Below the pieces are notes generated by a model. The model was not told the origin of the DNA. It searched no databases and was given only the letters and a program-made list of their open reading frames with translations. The translations under genes were made by a program, and so were the position numbers. Source: Cyclaneusma minus (lineage: Eukaryota; Ascomycota; Leotiomycetes; Marthamycetales; Marthamycetaceae). From it: DNA of 64,000 nucleotides. The DNA is taken from NCBI GenBank assembly GCA_037179335.1, contig JAKZHN010000025.1:186001-250000 (forward strand), written 5' to 3'. Within the stretch, counting starts at the first letter, position 1. Every line of letters begins with the position of its first letter. This document shows positions 25,251 to 34,361 of this stretch, in pieces.

Positions 25251-27910
25251 ATATAAATTTTTAAAATTCAATTTAATAAGAATTTATTAATTAAAAACAA
25301 TAAATAGCAATTTTTAATAATAATATAAAAGCTTTTATTGGGCTTTTTAATTTGCGAATTTAATTCTTTGCTATCATATTATTAATATAATTAGCTGTTT
25401 TTTAAATAGCTTATAAATAAATTAATAAAATAAATTTATTTTGATTTTTATAATATAATCCTAATTAGAGTATGCAAATAATATATTAAGTTTTATTATA
25501 TTAAATATATTCTTAAAATAGCTTAATTTTTTTAGTTTTTTATATTTTAATCTTTTATTTTAATTTTTGTTTTAATTTTAATATATATTTTTTATAGGTA
25601 TTTTTAATATATGGCAATTTATAATTTTGAAATTATATTAAAATCTAATTTTATTTTATTAAAATTTTAATACTTTGCCTAATATATATATAGTAGGACT
25701 TTTATTAAAATTTGCGGTATCTTTTATAAAAAATAAGTTTTTATTTATTTTGCTAAATACTATTTTATATAATTTGATATTATATTTTTAGCGTTTATAT
25801 ATAAAGTATTTTATATATAATAATTTTCTCTTTATTATATTTAGCTTTTTTGATTTATTTAATTTATTTTAAGCAATAATTCTATATTTAATTTGGCATT
25901 TATAAATAAAACTGGCTTTAATTTAATTATAATATTTATTGCTTGCTTATTTGAATTAAGGCATATTTAAAAATAAATTATATAAATATATAAATATTTT
26001 ATATATTTTGAGTTTTTGATTTTTTATATTATTTTTATTATTAAAAATGTTAATAAAAAATCTATAATATTATTTTTATTTTATTTTAGTTTTATTAAAA
26101 AACCAAATTTATAGATATTATATATATATATTAATTTTTTTTTCTTGCAAACATTAATAAAATAAAATTTCTATTTGATTTATTATTAATAAAAGCAAAA
26201 ACAAAACTTATATTTTAAATATTAATTGCAATTAAGCAATTGATTACTATACGCTTTTATTTTATAGGAAGAATTATTAAACTAGGCAATTATTAGCAAT
26301 GCGTTTTTTTAATTATTATATTTATATTTGTAATTTATAAAATTAGGGGTTTTATTTGCAATTTTTGCAAAAAAAACTTTAATTATATTTATTTTAATTA
26401 TAATTATTATAATTTTAGCTATAATTTAAAAAAAAATGGCATTTTCTTCTTTTATAGCCGCCAAAGCTATTACTATTTAAAATATATATTTTATTATTAA
26501 ATTATTTGCATTTATAGGCTTTATATTTAGAGTTTTTTTAATAAATGCAATTGAATAAATTATAGTTATTAATATTATAATTAAAATGTAAAAGAAATCG
26601 GCATTAATTTTAGCCGCGCTATTAGTTTTTATCTTAATAATAGCTGTTTTTTTTATTTTTGCAATTAGGCTAATATTAAATTGCTGTATTATTATTTAAA
26701 ATTTTATATAAATTTTATAATTTATTATAATTATTATGATTCTTTTTAAATTATTTATATTAAATATATTTTTGGCTTTAAATTGGAAATTAAATTTATT
26801 TTTATATTTGATATTTCTAATTATATTAAATACATATTATATATGTATTTATAATTAATTGCTTTATTAAAAGGTAAAATTTTATTTGATATTATTATAA
26901 AATTTAAAAAGAAATTAGTTATTAAAAGATATAAAAAAATATATTTTCTATACAAAAAAGCAAAATATTTATTTTTCAACAAAAAAATTTAATTTCTTTT
27001 TGAGCCTTTTTAGCAAATTAATTTGCTATATGCTATATACGCTGTTATTTTGTATTTATTATATTCAATATTAAATTTTTAATTTTTTTTTATAATTTGT
27101 CTTTTAATTTATAATTTATTTAATAATACTGCTATATAATATATATGCAGTTTTTAAATACAATTAAAGCATATTAAAAATAGATTGTATTATTTTTTAA
27201 AAGGAAAATTTAAAACTATATATTAAAATAATTTTGGAAATAGTTAAATTATTTATACTATCTGTATATATTATATATATAATATAGCTTAATATTTAAT
27301 ATATAAGACTTTTTAGCAATTGATTATTTATTATTAGAATTTAAATTAAATAGACTGCATTTGCAAATAAAACTTGCAATTTCAATTTGCAATTTTGCAA
27401 TTTTTCTTTAATTTTTAATTTTTAAATGGTTTATTAAATAATTGCAAAATTATTAAAATTTAAATTAATTTGGCCTTAAATTAAATTAAAAGCGAAAGCA
27501 AGAATTTAATTGGCTTTGTTTTTGCGTGGCATGTTTGCATTTTCAGCTGAAATTTATTTAAATTGATTTATATTAGCGAATTAGCCGTTTAATTGGAAGG
27601 GGCCAATTAATAGTTTTTAATTTAAAATAAAAAAGCTATTAAATTGTTTTTAATTATTAATATTAGCAATGCTTTTATTAGTATTATTAATAAATGCATT
27701 ATTGTTTTTATTAAATACAATCTTTTAATTTAATATATAAATTTCGCTAATATTACTGCTAGTATTAAATTTTCTAACACTAAGAAAAATTCAATTTTAA
27801 AGCTTTTAATAGAATTTCTATAAATAAAATTATTACCGGATTTGCGGCTGGCAAATTCAATAATTATTATTTTACTAAATTATTATTTTTTTAAATAAAA
27901 GCGGCTATTT

Positions 27911-28118
27911 TATTATAATAATTAAAAATATATTATATATATTTTTTAATTATAAAAAATAGCCGCTGCTTCTTTTAAATAAAAATAATAGCATTTAAAT
28001 ATTATATACTAAAAGCTTTGCTTAGATTTTTTAATAAGCAATATTTATTTTTTGTGTATTTCTAGCGCATATGCTTTATAAAATGCCCGCAAGGCGCTTT
28101 TCTCGGCCCCGTGTAACA
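27911..28118 (-). repeat. 5' LTR of element B
   Basis: Starts on the minus strand with TGTTACACGGGGCC, the best preserved start of the four related LTRs. It ends TTATAATA like the 5' LTR of element A and lacks about 18 bp near the 3' end. Confidence 0.8.
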
Positions 28119-28123
28119 ATTAA

Positions 28124-29262
28124 AAATATAATGGAATTTTTAAATTTAATGGAATCCGCGATTTTTAATATAAAAAATAATTTAATATTATAAAAAACCA
28201 ATCAATTGTATTATTAATTGGTATTTTATAAATTAAATTTGTAATGGAAATATTTAATAATATTTAAATAATTTATTTCAATTATATTAAAATTTGCAAA
28301 TCAATTTAAAAATATTATTAATAGAAAAAGTAATTTAGCAATATTAATTGCAATATTAAAAATTATAAATTTTATATAAAAATTAAAACACTATAAAATA
28401 AAATGCCAAATTTATTAAATTTACTATTAATTTTAAATTGATTTTAGCAACATATAATAATTAATTTTAAAATAATTAACTAAAACAATTAATTTTTATA
28501 AATATAGCAGCTACAGCATTATTGCAAAAATTAATTAATATAAATTCAATTAAAATTAAATTGAAATATAAGCTATTTATAAATTTTAAATGAAAAAATT
28601 CTAAATTTAAATTTTTTATATAAATATTAAATTAAAATAATGCAATTAAATAATAAATTTATATTTAGCGCTATTAGAAAATTGCTAAAAATATTACAAA
28701 ACTTATTTAGCAGCTATAAATAATTTAAGCAAATAAATGCTATTATATTATTAATTTTAATATTGGAAATTATATTTATATTATAATTAAATATTAAAAA
28801 AACTTTATAATCTAATTAAAAATTATTAAAAACAATTGCTATTTTAATTTATCTAAAAATATTTAAAAATATTTAATATTTTATTTTAGCAAATTATAAT
28901 TAGCTAAATTAAATTCGCTTTTTAAGCAAATTATAAAATTTAAGCTATCAGTAACAATTAATAGCTAAAAAAAAATTAAATTTAAATTTGCAATCATTAA
29001 AATAAAAGCTTTATTATTAAATAAATTGGAAATTATAATATAATTTTAATATTAAATAGTATTTATATAAAAATTTTAAATATATATTTATAAAGTTTAA
29101 AAAGTTTTATAATACCAATTTTTTAAAATTAAATAAATAAATAATAAAAAATAAAGCAATAAATTTATTAAAAACAAATATTATTTAAATAGTTTTAATA
29201 TAAATAAATTAAAAAAGATAAAAAAGAAGCCTGCAAATAGGCCTTTTAGCCGGGGAAAATAT
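28124..29262 (+). pseudogene. 3' internal part of the outer element
   Basis: A/T-rich remnant between element B and the 3' LTR of the outer element. I recognise no conserved protein motif here. It ends with a purine tract, GGGGAAAA (29253-29260), before the LTR. Confidence 0.55.
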
Positions 29263-29465
29263 TATAATAGCCCTAAATCGCTATTATTTATGCTACAAAT
29301 ATTCGCAGCCATATAATTGAACTATAGCTAGCTCTGGTTTATCCCTATTTATATATAGAGCTCTTTAAAGCCCTTTAGACTTTCTTTTCTTTTTTATAGC
29401 AATAAACACCTATTAACAGCGTTTTCTACTCGGCCCAGTCCGACGCGGAAGTCCAGGTCGTGACA
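29263..29465 (+). repeat. 3' LTR of the outer element, followed by TSD CTAAT (29466-29470)
   Basis: 203 bp. Its inner start is A/T-converted (TATAATAGCC where the 5' copy has TGTGACGGCC), while its outer end keeps G/C (CAGTCCGACGCGGAAGTCC). The 7-bp length difference lies in a T-rich run. Confidence 0.88.
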
Positions 29466-29470
29466 CTAAT

Positions 29471-30423
29471 CACTGCATCAAACCCTTAGAAGACTTGAAT
29501 CCATCAGCTTACATCCATTATTAACTTCAATACAATTTCAATTAAGTTTGATTCGTAGATCGTGAGTAGCCTTGAGAGCATATTTCCCTTGGATTGCTGG
29601 TCGACCGGCCCGCTCTCAGGCTATTGCGAAGCTGAAACTGTCCATCACCACCACCCAATCAATGCTATCTTTTCCGCCTCGTTTTTTCCTTCTTGTCCAA
29701 TTCCCTCAGCGTGACCAGCTTTGGGTATGGCCGGTACCGGCTGCTCGATTCGACAACAGACCTGAACCTTGGCTGTAATTGCTGTGTTATAGGCCTATAA
29801 CCTCGGATCACCCGCGCGGCTATATCTTCAGCCCTGTTCTACTAGTCCAGGATCCCAAAACCTTATTGGTCTAAATTTCAAAGTCCTAAGCGAATTAGCG
29901 AAATTCGTTCTCATGTTGCAGTTCACTAGGCTTTCGGTCACTCAAAGACATTGGGTATGGAGAAGGATGGGACATTGAATCTGACAAAGGGATTGTTCTC
30001 CTTGGCTGCTAGGAAACAATATAGAAACAACACGAGAACAGTCCCTGCACATCTCTCACACAAATCTCATGGAGTTCCAACATTCTGAGTCTGGGGTTTC
30101 TGAAATTGAGACACTTCGAGGATCAGTACCATTGAGAAGACCCGCCCATGCGCCGCCACCAGGAAATATCTCAGAAACACGACGAAAAAAACCCCAGCAC
30201 AATGCTCTCGCACATTTCTCACAGCTCCATCTATCTGAGTCTGATGTTTCTGAAAACTGAAACACTCCTCAAATCAGCTCCTACAAAATCCCCTCCCATC
30301 CACCCATCCTCACGCATGCCCCCTGCCCTCCCCTCTCTACTAATACCTCTTTTCCAGCTATCTCCCCTCAACCCAAGCAATCTACTCCAATCCAACCTCT
30401 TCAGCCCATTCCCATCCGCCAAG
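29471..30423. other. Flank of the transposon island; no gene supported
   Basis: Base composition returns abruptly to normal after 29465. From about 29990 to 30110 the sequence resembles 31190-31290, which lies in front of the second small paralogue; this is the left edge of a diverged tandem duplication. Confidence 0.45.
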
Positions 30424-30642
30424 ATGGGGCAGCTACGTTCAATCACCTCCAAACTAGCCGGTCTAGTCCAAACCTGCCTCGCTCTCCCGGAAGAAGACCC
30501 TCTCACAAACCCTCCCAACACCCCCGTCTCCACTTCATCCTCATCCTCTTCCTCTTCCCTGAAAGACAACAAAGCCACAGCTCCAGATCTCGCAGAGGTG
30601 AGTACGAGATTGGAGTTGTGGCTCTGTTGTTTTTCAGGCTAG
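30424..30642 (+). CDS. Small hypothetical protein, paralogue of the 31471-31956 gene (72 aa)
   Basis: Starts at ATG 30424 in the context CCAAGATGG. The reading ...NPPNTPVS...STRLELW... matches ...NPPNTPVD...NTRLELW... in the next gene, about 1.05 kb downstream. Here the frame stops right after LWLCCFSG, whereas the paralogue continues for ~90 more residues. The stop may mark a decayed copy, or a GTGAGT at 30599 may be a splice donor; the nearest TTTTTCAG would give an intron of only about 40 bp, so I leave it unspliced. No signal peptide, membrane segment or known domain. Possibly a pseudogene. Confidence 0.4.
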   Translation: MGQLRSITSKLAGLVQTCLALPEEDPLTNPPNTPVSTSSSSSSSSLKDNKATAPDLAEVSTRLELWLCCFSG

Positions 30643-31470
30643 GAGATAACGTGAGAGTTGGTGTGGTCAGTGGGGTGGGTATTAGAAGTTTTGGAGTTTC
30701 TGAGTCGAGTTCGGAGCTGGACTTTGGAATTCGGGTATGTTCTGGTAAGGTATGGGAGTTAGTTCTGTTTTCATATTTCAAGGACTCGAGGTTTAGTTCT
30801 GATAATGATCAATGAAAGATAGGTAAGATGTTTCTGGTTGCTTCTTGGTAATACACGTTTCTTCCCAGATGAATTTTGCTCGTTCTACAAAACGTGTTCG
30901 TGAACTTTGAGTCAATGGCTGTGCCCCGTGAGGGTAATTGTTCCCTGTGAGTTTACTGTAAACAAATGAGCGTAAATCGAGTCGCTGGCGTCGAGCCAAA
31001 CTATTACTTACTAGGAACCTGCCATCCAGATTCGGGATATGTTAATTTGAAAGCTGTTTCGAAAATGCGGAGTTTTGCAGAGACAGTCTGTTCGTCTGGT
31101 GGTTTCTCAAGTCTTCGGTCGCTCAATCACAAGTTGGCCACAAAGACATCTCGGCCACCGATTGCGAAAACAAAGCCATTGTTGTTCTCGTGGGAACGTA
31201 TAGGCAGGAAACAATTCAAAAACAGCACAAGAACAATCTCAGTACAACATCCCCACAAATTCCAATCCTAGACCTTCCAATTGAGACAACTCACCTACAA
31301 CCCCTATAAGAACTTCCTCCCACCCGGTCATCTCCCTCCCTTCGCTTCCCCTCTCCACCGGCCCCTGCCAAACCTCGAATTTGGCAAAAACGTCCAGATT
31401 CCTTCCTCCACCCCTCCAACTTTCTCCAACCCAAGACCAACCACCCCATTCAAGTACTCCAACCTGCAAG

Positions 31471-31956
31471 ATGGCCGACTCCCAAGCCCCCCTTTCCCCA
31501 ACCACAAGAAGAGAGTACCTCTACTCCCTCACCGTCTCCTCCACCTACAAAAGCATCTCCTCTCACGCCGGGTATCGCTTTCGCATCAGCGAAGATCCCG
31601 AAGATCCGCCTTTCAGAAACCCTCCAAACACGCCCGTCGACGCTTCATTCGAGCTAAGCCTAGATCTCACACAGGTACTCGTTGAGGCAAACACGAGGCT
31701 GGAGCTTTGGATGGCGATGGAAGACCAGATTTCTGAAAAGGAAGCTGGTGAGGTTTCGAAGGGGAAACGGAAGCGGGAGGATGAGGAAGATGACGAGGAA
31801 GAGAAGGAGGGGAAGAAGAAGAGGAAGAGGGAGGAGGAGGAGGAAGAGGAGGAGTATGAGAGAGCTAGGTGGGCGGAGTGGGAGGGGGAGTGGGAGGGGG
31901 AGTGGGAGGGGGAGTGGGATGAGTTTGCGGTCTTTCCGCCCAGGCGTAGTCGGTAG
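31471..31956 (+). CDS. Small hypothetical protein with Lys/Glu-rich tail (161 aa)
   Basis: Starts at ATG 31471 (GCAAGATGG). Residues 1-75 are of mixed composition with the NPPNTPVD and NTRLELW phrases shared with the upstream paralogue. Residues ~90-135 are almost all Lys, Arg, Glu and Asp (nuclear-localisation-like KRKR clusters). They are followed by a four-fold WEGEWEGE repeat encoded by a 12-bp tandem at about 31873-31920. No domain is recognised. The start is plausible, but the charged tail could be a low-complexity accident; a short, intron-less lineage-specific gene is the simplest reading. Confidence 0.45.
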   Translation: MADSQAPLSPTTRREYLYSLTVSSTYKSISSHAGYRFRISEDPEDPPFRNPPNTPVDASFELSLDLTQVLVEANTRLELWMAMEDQISEKEAGEVSKGKRKREDEEDDEEEKEGKKKRKREEEEEEEEYERARWAEWEGEWEGEWEGEWDEFAVFPPRRSR

Positions 31957-31968
31957 GTTGGTGTTCGG

Positions 31969-32084
31969 AGTTTTGGAGTTCTGGCGTTCTGGCGTTCTGG
32001 CGTTCTGGCGTTCTGGCGTTCTGGCGTTCTGGAGTTCTGGAGTTCTGGCGTTCTGGAGTTCTGGAGTTCTGGAGTTCTGGAGTT
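31969..32084 (+). repeat. 8-bp minisatellite, (C/A)GTTCTGG, about 14 units
   Basis: Starts 12 bases after the stop of the preceding gene. Units are exactly 8 bp: two AG-type, six CGTTCTGG from 31985, then a mix of AGTTCTGG and CGTTCTGG up to 32080. Eight bp is not a multiple of three, so a coding role is unlikely even though an opposite-strand frame stays open through it. Confidence 0.9.
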
Positions 32085-32961
32085 CGAACAGCTTGTTGGT
32101 CTGCGTTTTCAAGGTAAGTGTAAAAGGTAAGGCAAGTTCTTGAATTTCATTATCATCTTTCCCGGGCAGGAAGTCTTGATTATAGACAATTTGTTCTTTT
32201 TCTGTTGAGTGAGGTATTGTGCTTGGTGATGTGCATGTGAACACCGCAGTCTTGCCTTGTGATGTTGACAGGTAAGCGAGTTTTGAGTCACCACAGTCTC
32301 TCCGAGGTGGTATATCTCCTTCGCTTCCGTGAAACCTACAAAGGCCAACGCGGAGTCCACAACCGTCCAAACCAGCCCCATGACCAGTCGGGTCGATCCG
32401 TAACACGACTCGGATGCTGCACGTGGACACCCCATCAAAGATCCGGACTCCCGGAAACCGCAGTAATTGGGAAGGCCGAAAGTCTTCTGTCAATTGACTT
32501 TTTACAATGCGCTATTGATCAGAAACCCGGCCCGAGGCGGAAGCGCCGGACGGTCCGACAAATGCCTTCAATCCCCGGTGTCACATTAGCCGCGAAATAT
32601 AAAACTCTGTTATACCCTATCCAATCATGTCGCGCTACATATACAAATTACAGTCATATTAATGTCGGCAACCAAAGATTCAATCGGACTTCGGACTTCG
32701 CACAATAGCATCCCCGGGAAGTAGTCGCAGTAACATCGAATCAAGATACTGGCGAAAACGAGAACAACTCAAACGGAGGTAAAGCTTCCTCAGTTATTCG
32801 ACATTCGTTAACCTCGAATAGAAACCTACACGGCTTTCCTCAACAGCCGGAATCCGACTTCCAGAAAACTCATATATGAACCCCAGAATCCCCCATATGC
32901 AAACCTCAACTGCCCAACTCACCCTCTTTCGAAGCCTTTCCAAGCTCTCCAATCCGCAGCC
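32085..32961. other. Upstream region of the repeat-precursor gene
   Basis: No gene is supported. CATATATGAAC at about 32871-32881 is a possible TATA-like element 80-90 bp before the start codon of the precursor gene, and the leader just before the ATG is C/T-rich, as is common in fungal promoters. Confidence 0.4.
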
Positions 32962-33732
32962 ATGCAGCCCCCTCGAGCAATCATCCTTGCCCTCATGGGC
33001 GTGCCCCTCATCCACGCCCTCGCCCTCCCCGCCGCTGCTCAAAAAGGCGCAGCCAAGCGTGACGCACGAGAAGACTTCAGAGTGTACCATTCCTACCAGC
33101 CGTTCGATGACTATGACAACTACAAAGCCAAGCGTGACGCACGAGAAAACTTCAACAAATACGATTTGTACAACGAGATCGATGAATATCACAACTACAA
33201 AGCCAAGCGTAAAGGACGCGAAGACTTCAGCGTGTACCGTGCCTACAACGAGTTCGATAACTATGACAACTACAAGGCCAAGCGTTCAGCAGAAGCATCG
33301 GCACGCGAAAATTTCAACAAATACGGCTCCTACTACGAATTCTACGCCGACGACGATGCTGAGAATGCCAAGGCCAAGCGTTCGGCCGACGACGAAGGCG
33401 ACGAGAACTTCGCCGACTACGATGGCTATGCTTACGGCACCTACGATTGGTACGACGATGACTTCTACGACTATGGCAAAGCCGCCTCCAAGGCCCGCTC
33501 CAAGCGTTCAGCAGAAGCATCGGCACGCGAAAACTTCAACAAATACGGCTCCTACTACGAATTCTACGCCGACGACGATGCTGCCGCAGCCCCCTCCAAG
33601 CGTTCCGCCGACGAGCTAAACTTCGCTTTGTACCATAGCTATGGTTACGGCACCTACGATGGGTACGGCGAAGACTTCTACGAGGATGCCGCCAAGGCCC
33701 GCTCCAAGCGTGCTGCCGAGCGTTCAGCATAA
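32962..33732 (+). CDS. Secreted Tyr-rich repeat precursor with KR processing sites (candidate RiPP/KEP precursor)
   Basis: A 256-residue single-exon protein. Residues 1-20 form a signal peptide (hydrophobic core AIILALMGVPLIHAL, cut near ALA/LPAAA), followed by a short pro-segment ending AAKR at 33. Seven repeats follow, each ending in Lys-Arg: 34-58, 59-83, 84-108, 109-140, 141-182, 183-214 and 215-250, then a tail, AAERSA. Six of the seven contain (E/L)(D/N)F-x2-Y-x2-Y; the first three end with YKAKR, the last ones with RSKR or PSKR. KR and RSKR are Kex2-type sites used in the Golgi. Tandem KR-bounded Tyr-rich cores behind a signal peptide are the hallmark of ustiloxin/phomopsin-type fungal RiPP precursors and of other Kex2-processed repeat proteins. 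Repeats 4 and 6 are nearly identical at DNA level. No UstY-type (DUF3328) gene is visible in the window, so cyclisation is not shown. Confidence 0.8.
   Translation: MQPPRAIILALMGVPLIHALALPAAAQKGAAKRDAREDFRVYHSYQPFDDYDNYKAKRDARENFNKYDLYNEIDEYHNYKAKRKGREDFSVYRAYNEFDNYDNYKAKRSAEASARENFNKYGSYYEFYADDDAENAKAKRSADDEGDENFADYDGYAYGTYDWYDDDFYDYGKAASKARSKRSAEASARENFNKYGSYYEFYADDDAAAAPSKRSADELNFALYHSYGYGTYDGYGEDFYEDAAKARSKRAAERSA
33283..33582 (+). repeat. Near-identical internal duplication in the precursor gene (33283-33361 and 33504-33582)
   Basis: The two 79-bp segments encode the start of repeats 4 and 6 and differ at one base that I can see (T/C at 33312/33533). The other repeats are much more diverged. 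This points to recent duplication or gene conversion. Confidence 0.85.
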
Positions 33733-34361
33733 GCGGACGAGTTCGACGAGTACGACGCCCTCGACTGGGCCTCTGATCGTTGTGAAGGATTCGCAAAGCA
33801 CAGTCCACGGGCAAGGGGCAGAGCGGTATGACAAAGCTAGGTGGAACGCGGAGATATTTTTTGCAAGACTATCAAATTCAATCCCATTATCCATGATACC
33901 ATTGCTTTCATAATACAGTTCCCATGCCACATGATACTTTGCTCGCTTGCTTGCTTGCTTGCTAGCACGCTCGCTAATTCGACAGAAGGACGCGCATATA
34001 CGGTCCCAATTTTTGCACACCACAAGTTGCCACCTAGGTAGATTTTCTTCATCATATGCACACCACACCAACCATTGCATGAAGCCCTACCAACCCATAT
34101 CGTTTTGTATACTCTGAAAATGGGAAATTGAACAACGTGGAAGCAAGATTCTTTTCAGGACAAAAAGAAAGAGAATGCAGACCCGTCCAATGCGTGATGA
34201 TTTCAGAAAATTTGTGATGAAAAACAGACACCGCTGACCACCAACACCCGTTGCCATGAAGGAGACCGCAATGAGAAAAACCACGAGAGAAAGCATGCAT
34301 GCTCGAAAACAAAAAAAAAAACAGCACGAATGGCTTATTCGCATTACTCCTCACCTCATCC
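33733..34361. other. Convergent 3' flanks; CTTG microsatellite
   Basis: Lies between the stop of the precursor gene and the stop of the minus-strand ferric-reductase gene. GCTTGCTTGCTTGCTTGCT (about 33943-33962) is a short tetranucleotide repeat, and an A-run lies at about 34309-34321. No coding region is supported. Confidence 0.5.

Larger units (their letters stand above)
20482..28118 (-). mobile_element. Nested Ty3/gypsy element B (reverse), same family as element A, 7637 bp
   Basis: Its outer LTR (27911-28118, read on the minus strand) begins TGTTACACGGGGCC, so the TG start is kept. The inner LTR covers about 20482-20706 (225 bp). Minus-strand sequence aligns with element A at many points: 24650-24730 with 12650-12740, 27500-27900 with 9560-9880, and 20720-20830 with 16290-16400. 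ATTAA flanks both ends (20477-20481 and 28119-28123); in such A/T-rich DNA this match alone is weak, but the 225-bp LTR length supports the boundary. The last ~10 bases of the inner LTR do not align well with the TTGTGATA end. Confidence 0.78.
8927..29465 (+). mobile_element. Outer LTR retrotransposon (Ty3/gypsy-like), RIP-degraded, carrying two nested insertions
   Basis: Direct terminal repeats of 196 and 203 bp bound the block and are flanked by CTAAT on both sides. In the first 48 aligned bases of the two LTRs, every difference I see is a C/T or G/A transition. Removing the two nested elements with one copy of each duplication leaves about 5.5 kb: 8927-9321, 16662-20476 and 28119-29465 or so. 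The middle piece encodes a mutated reverse transcriptase N-terminus (19021-19338) and, near 17.9 kb, a zinc-knuckle-like remnant. GGGGAAAA at 29253-29260, just before the 3' LTR, fits the polypurine tract. Sequence is overwhelmingly A/T with long tracts of TAAT/TTAA, and the coding frames are broken throughout. It cannot be active. Confidence 0.85.

Noticed and set aside
9322..28118. The inverted ends as terminal inverted repeats of one giant DNA transposon (Maverick/Polinton-like).
   Set aside because: Each end sequence also occurs internally as a direct copy at 16431 and 20706. The four copies fit two LTR pairs with separate target duplications, and gypsy reverse transcriptase and integrase traces are present.
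9000..29260. Several 60-70 codon frames in the A+T block, for example at 11410, 14515, 17029 and 23382.
   Set aside because: They are Lys/Asn/Ile/Leu strings expected in A+T-rich DNA and overlap retrotransposon relics in wrong frames or strands. The one at 19021 was kept only as a reverse-transcriptase remnant.
33314..33814. Arg/Ser-rich minus-strand frames and a plus-strand Thr/Pro-rich frame over the precursor gene.
   Set aside because: They are shadows of the repeat-coding sequence; the chosen frame has the signal peptide and regular KR sites.
32876..34361. UstY-type (DUF3328) or other tailoring enzyme gene next to the precursor.
   Set aside because: No frame near the precursor shows the HxxHC-type motifs of that family; only ferric-reductase-like genes are adjacent.
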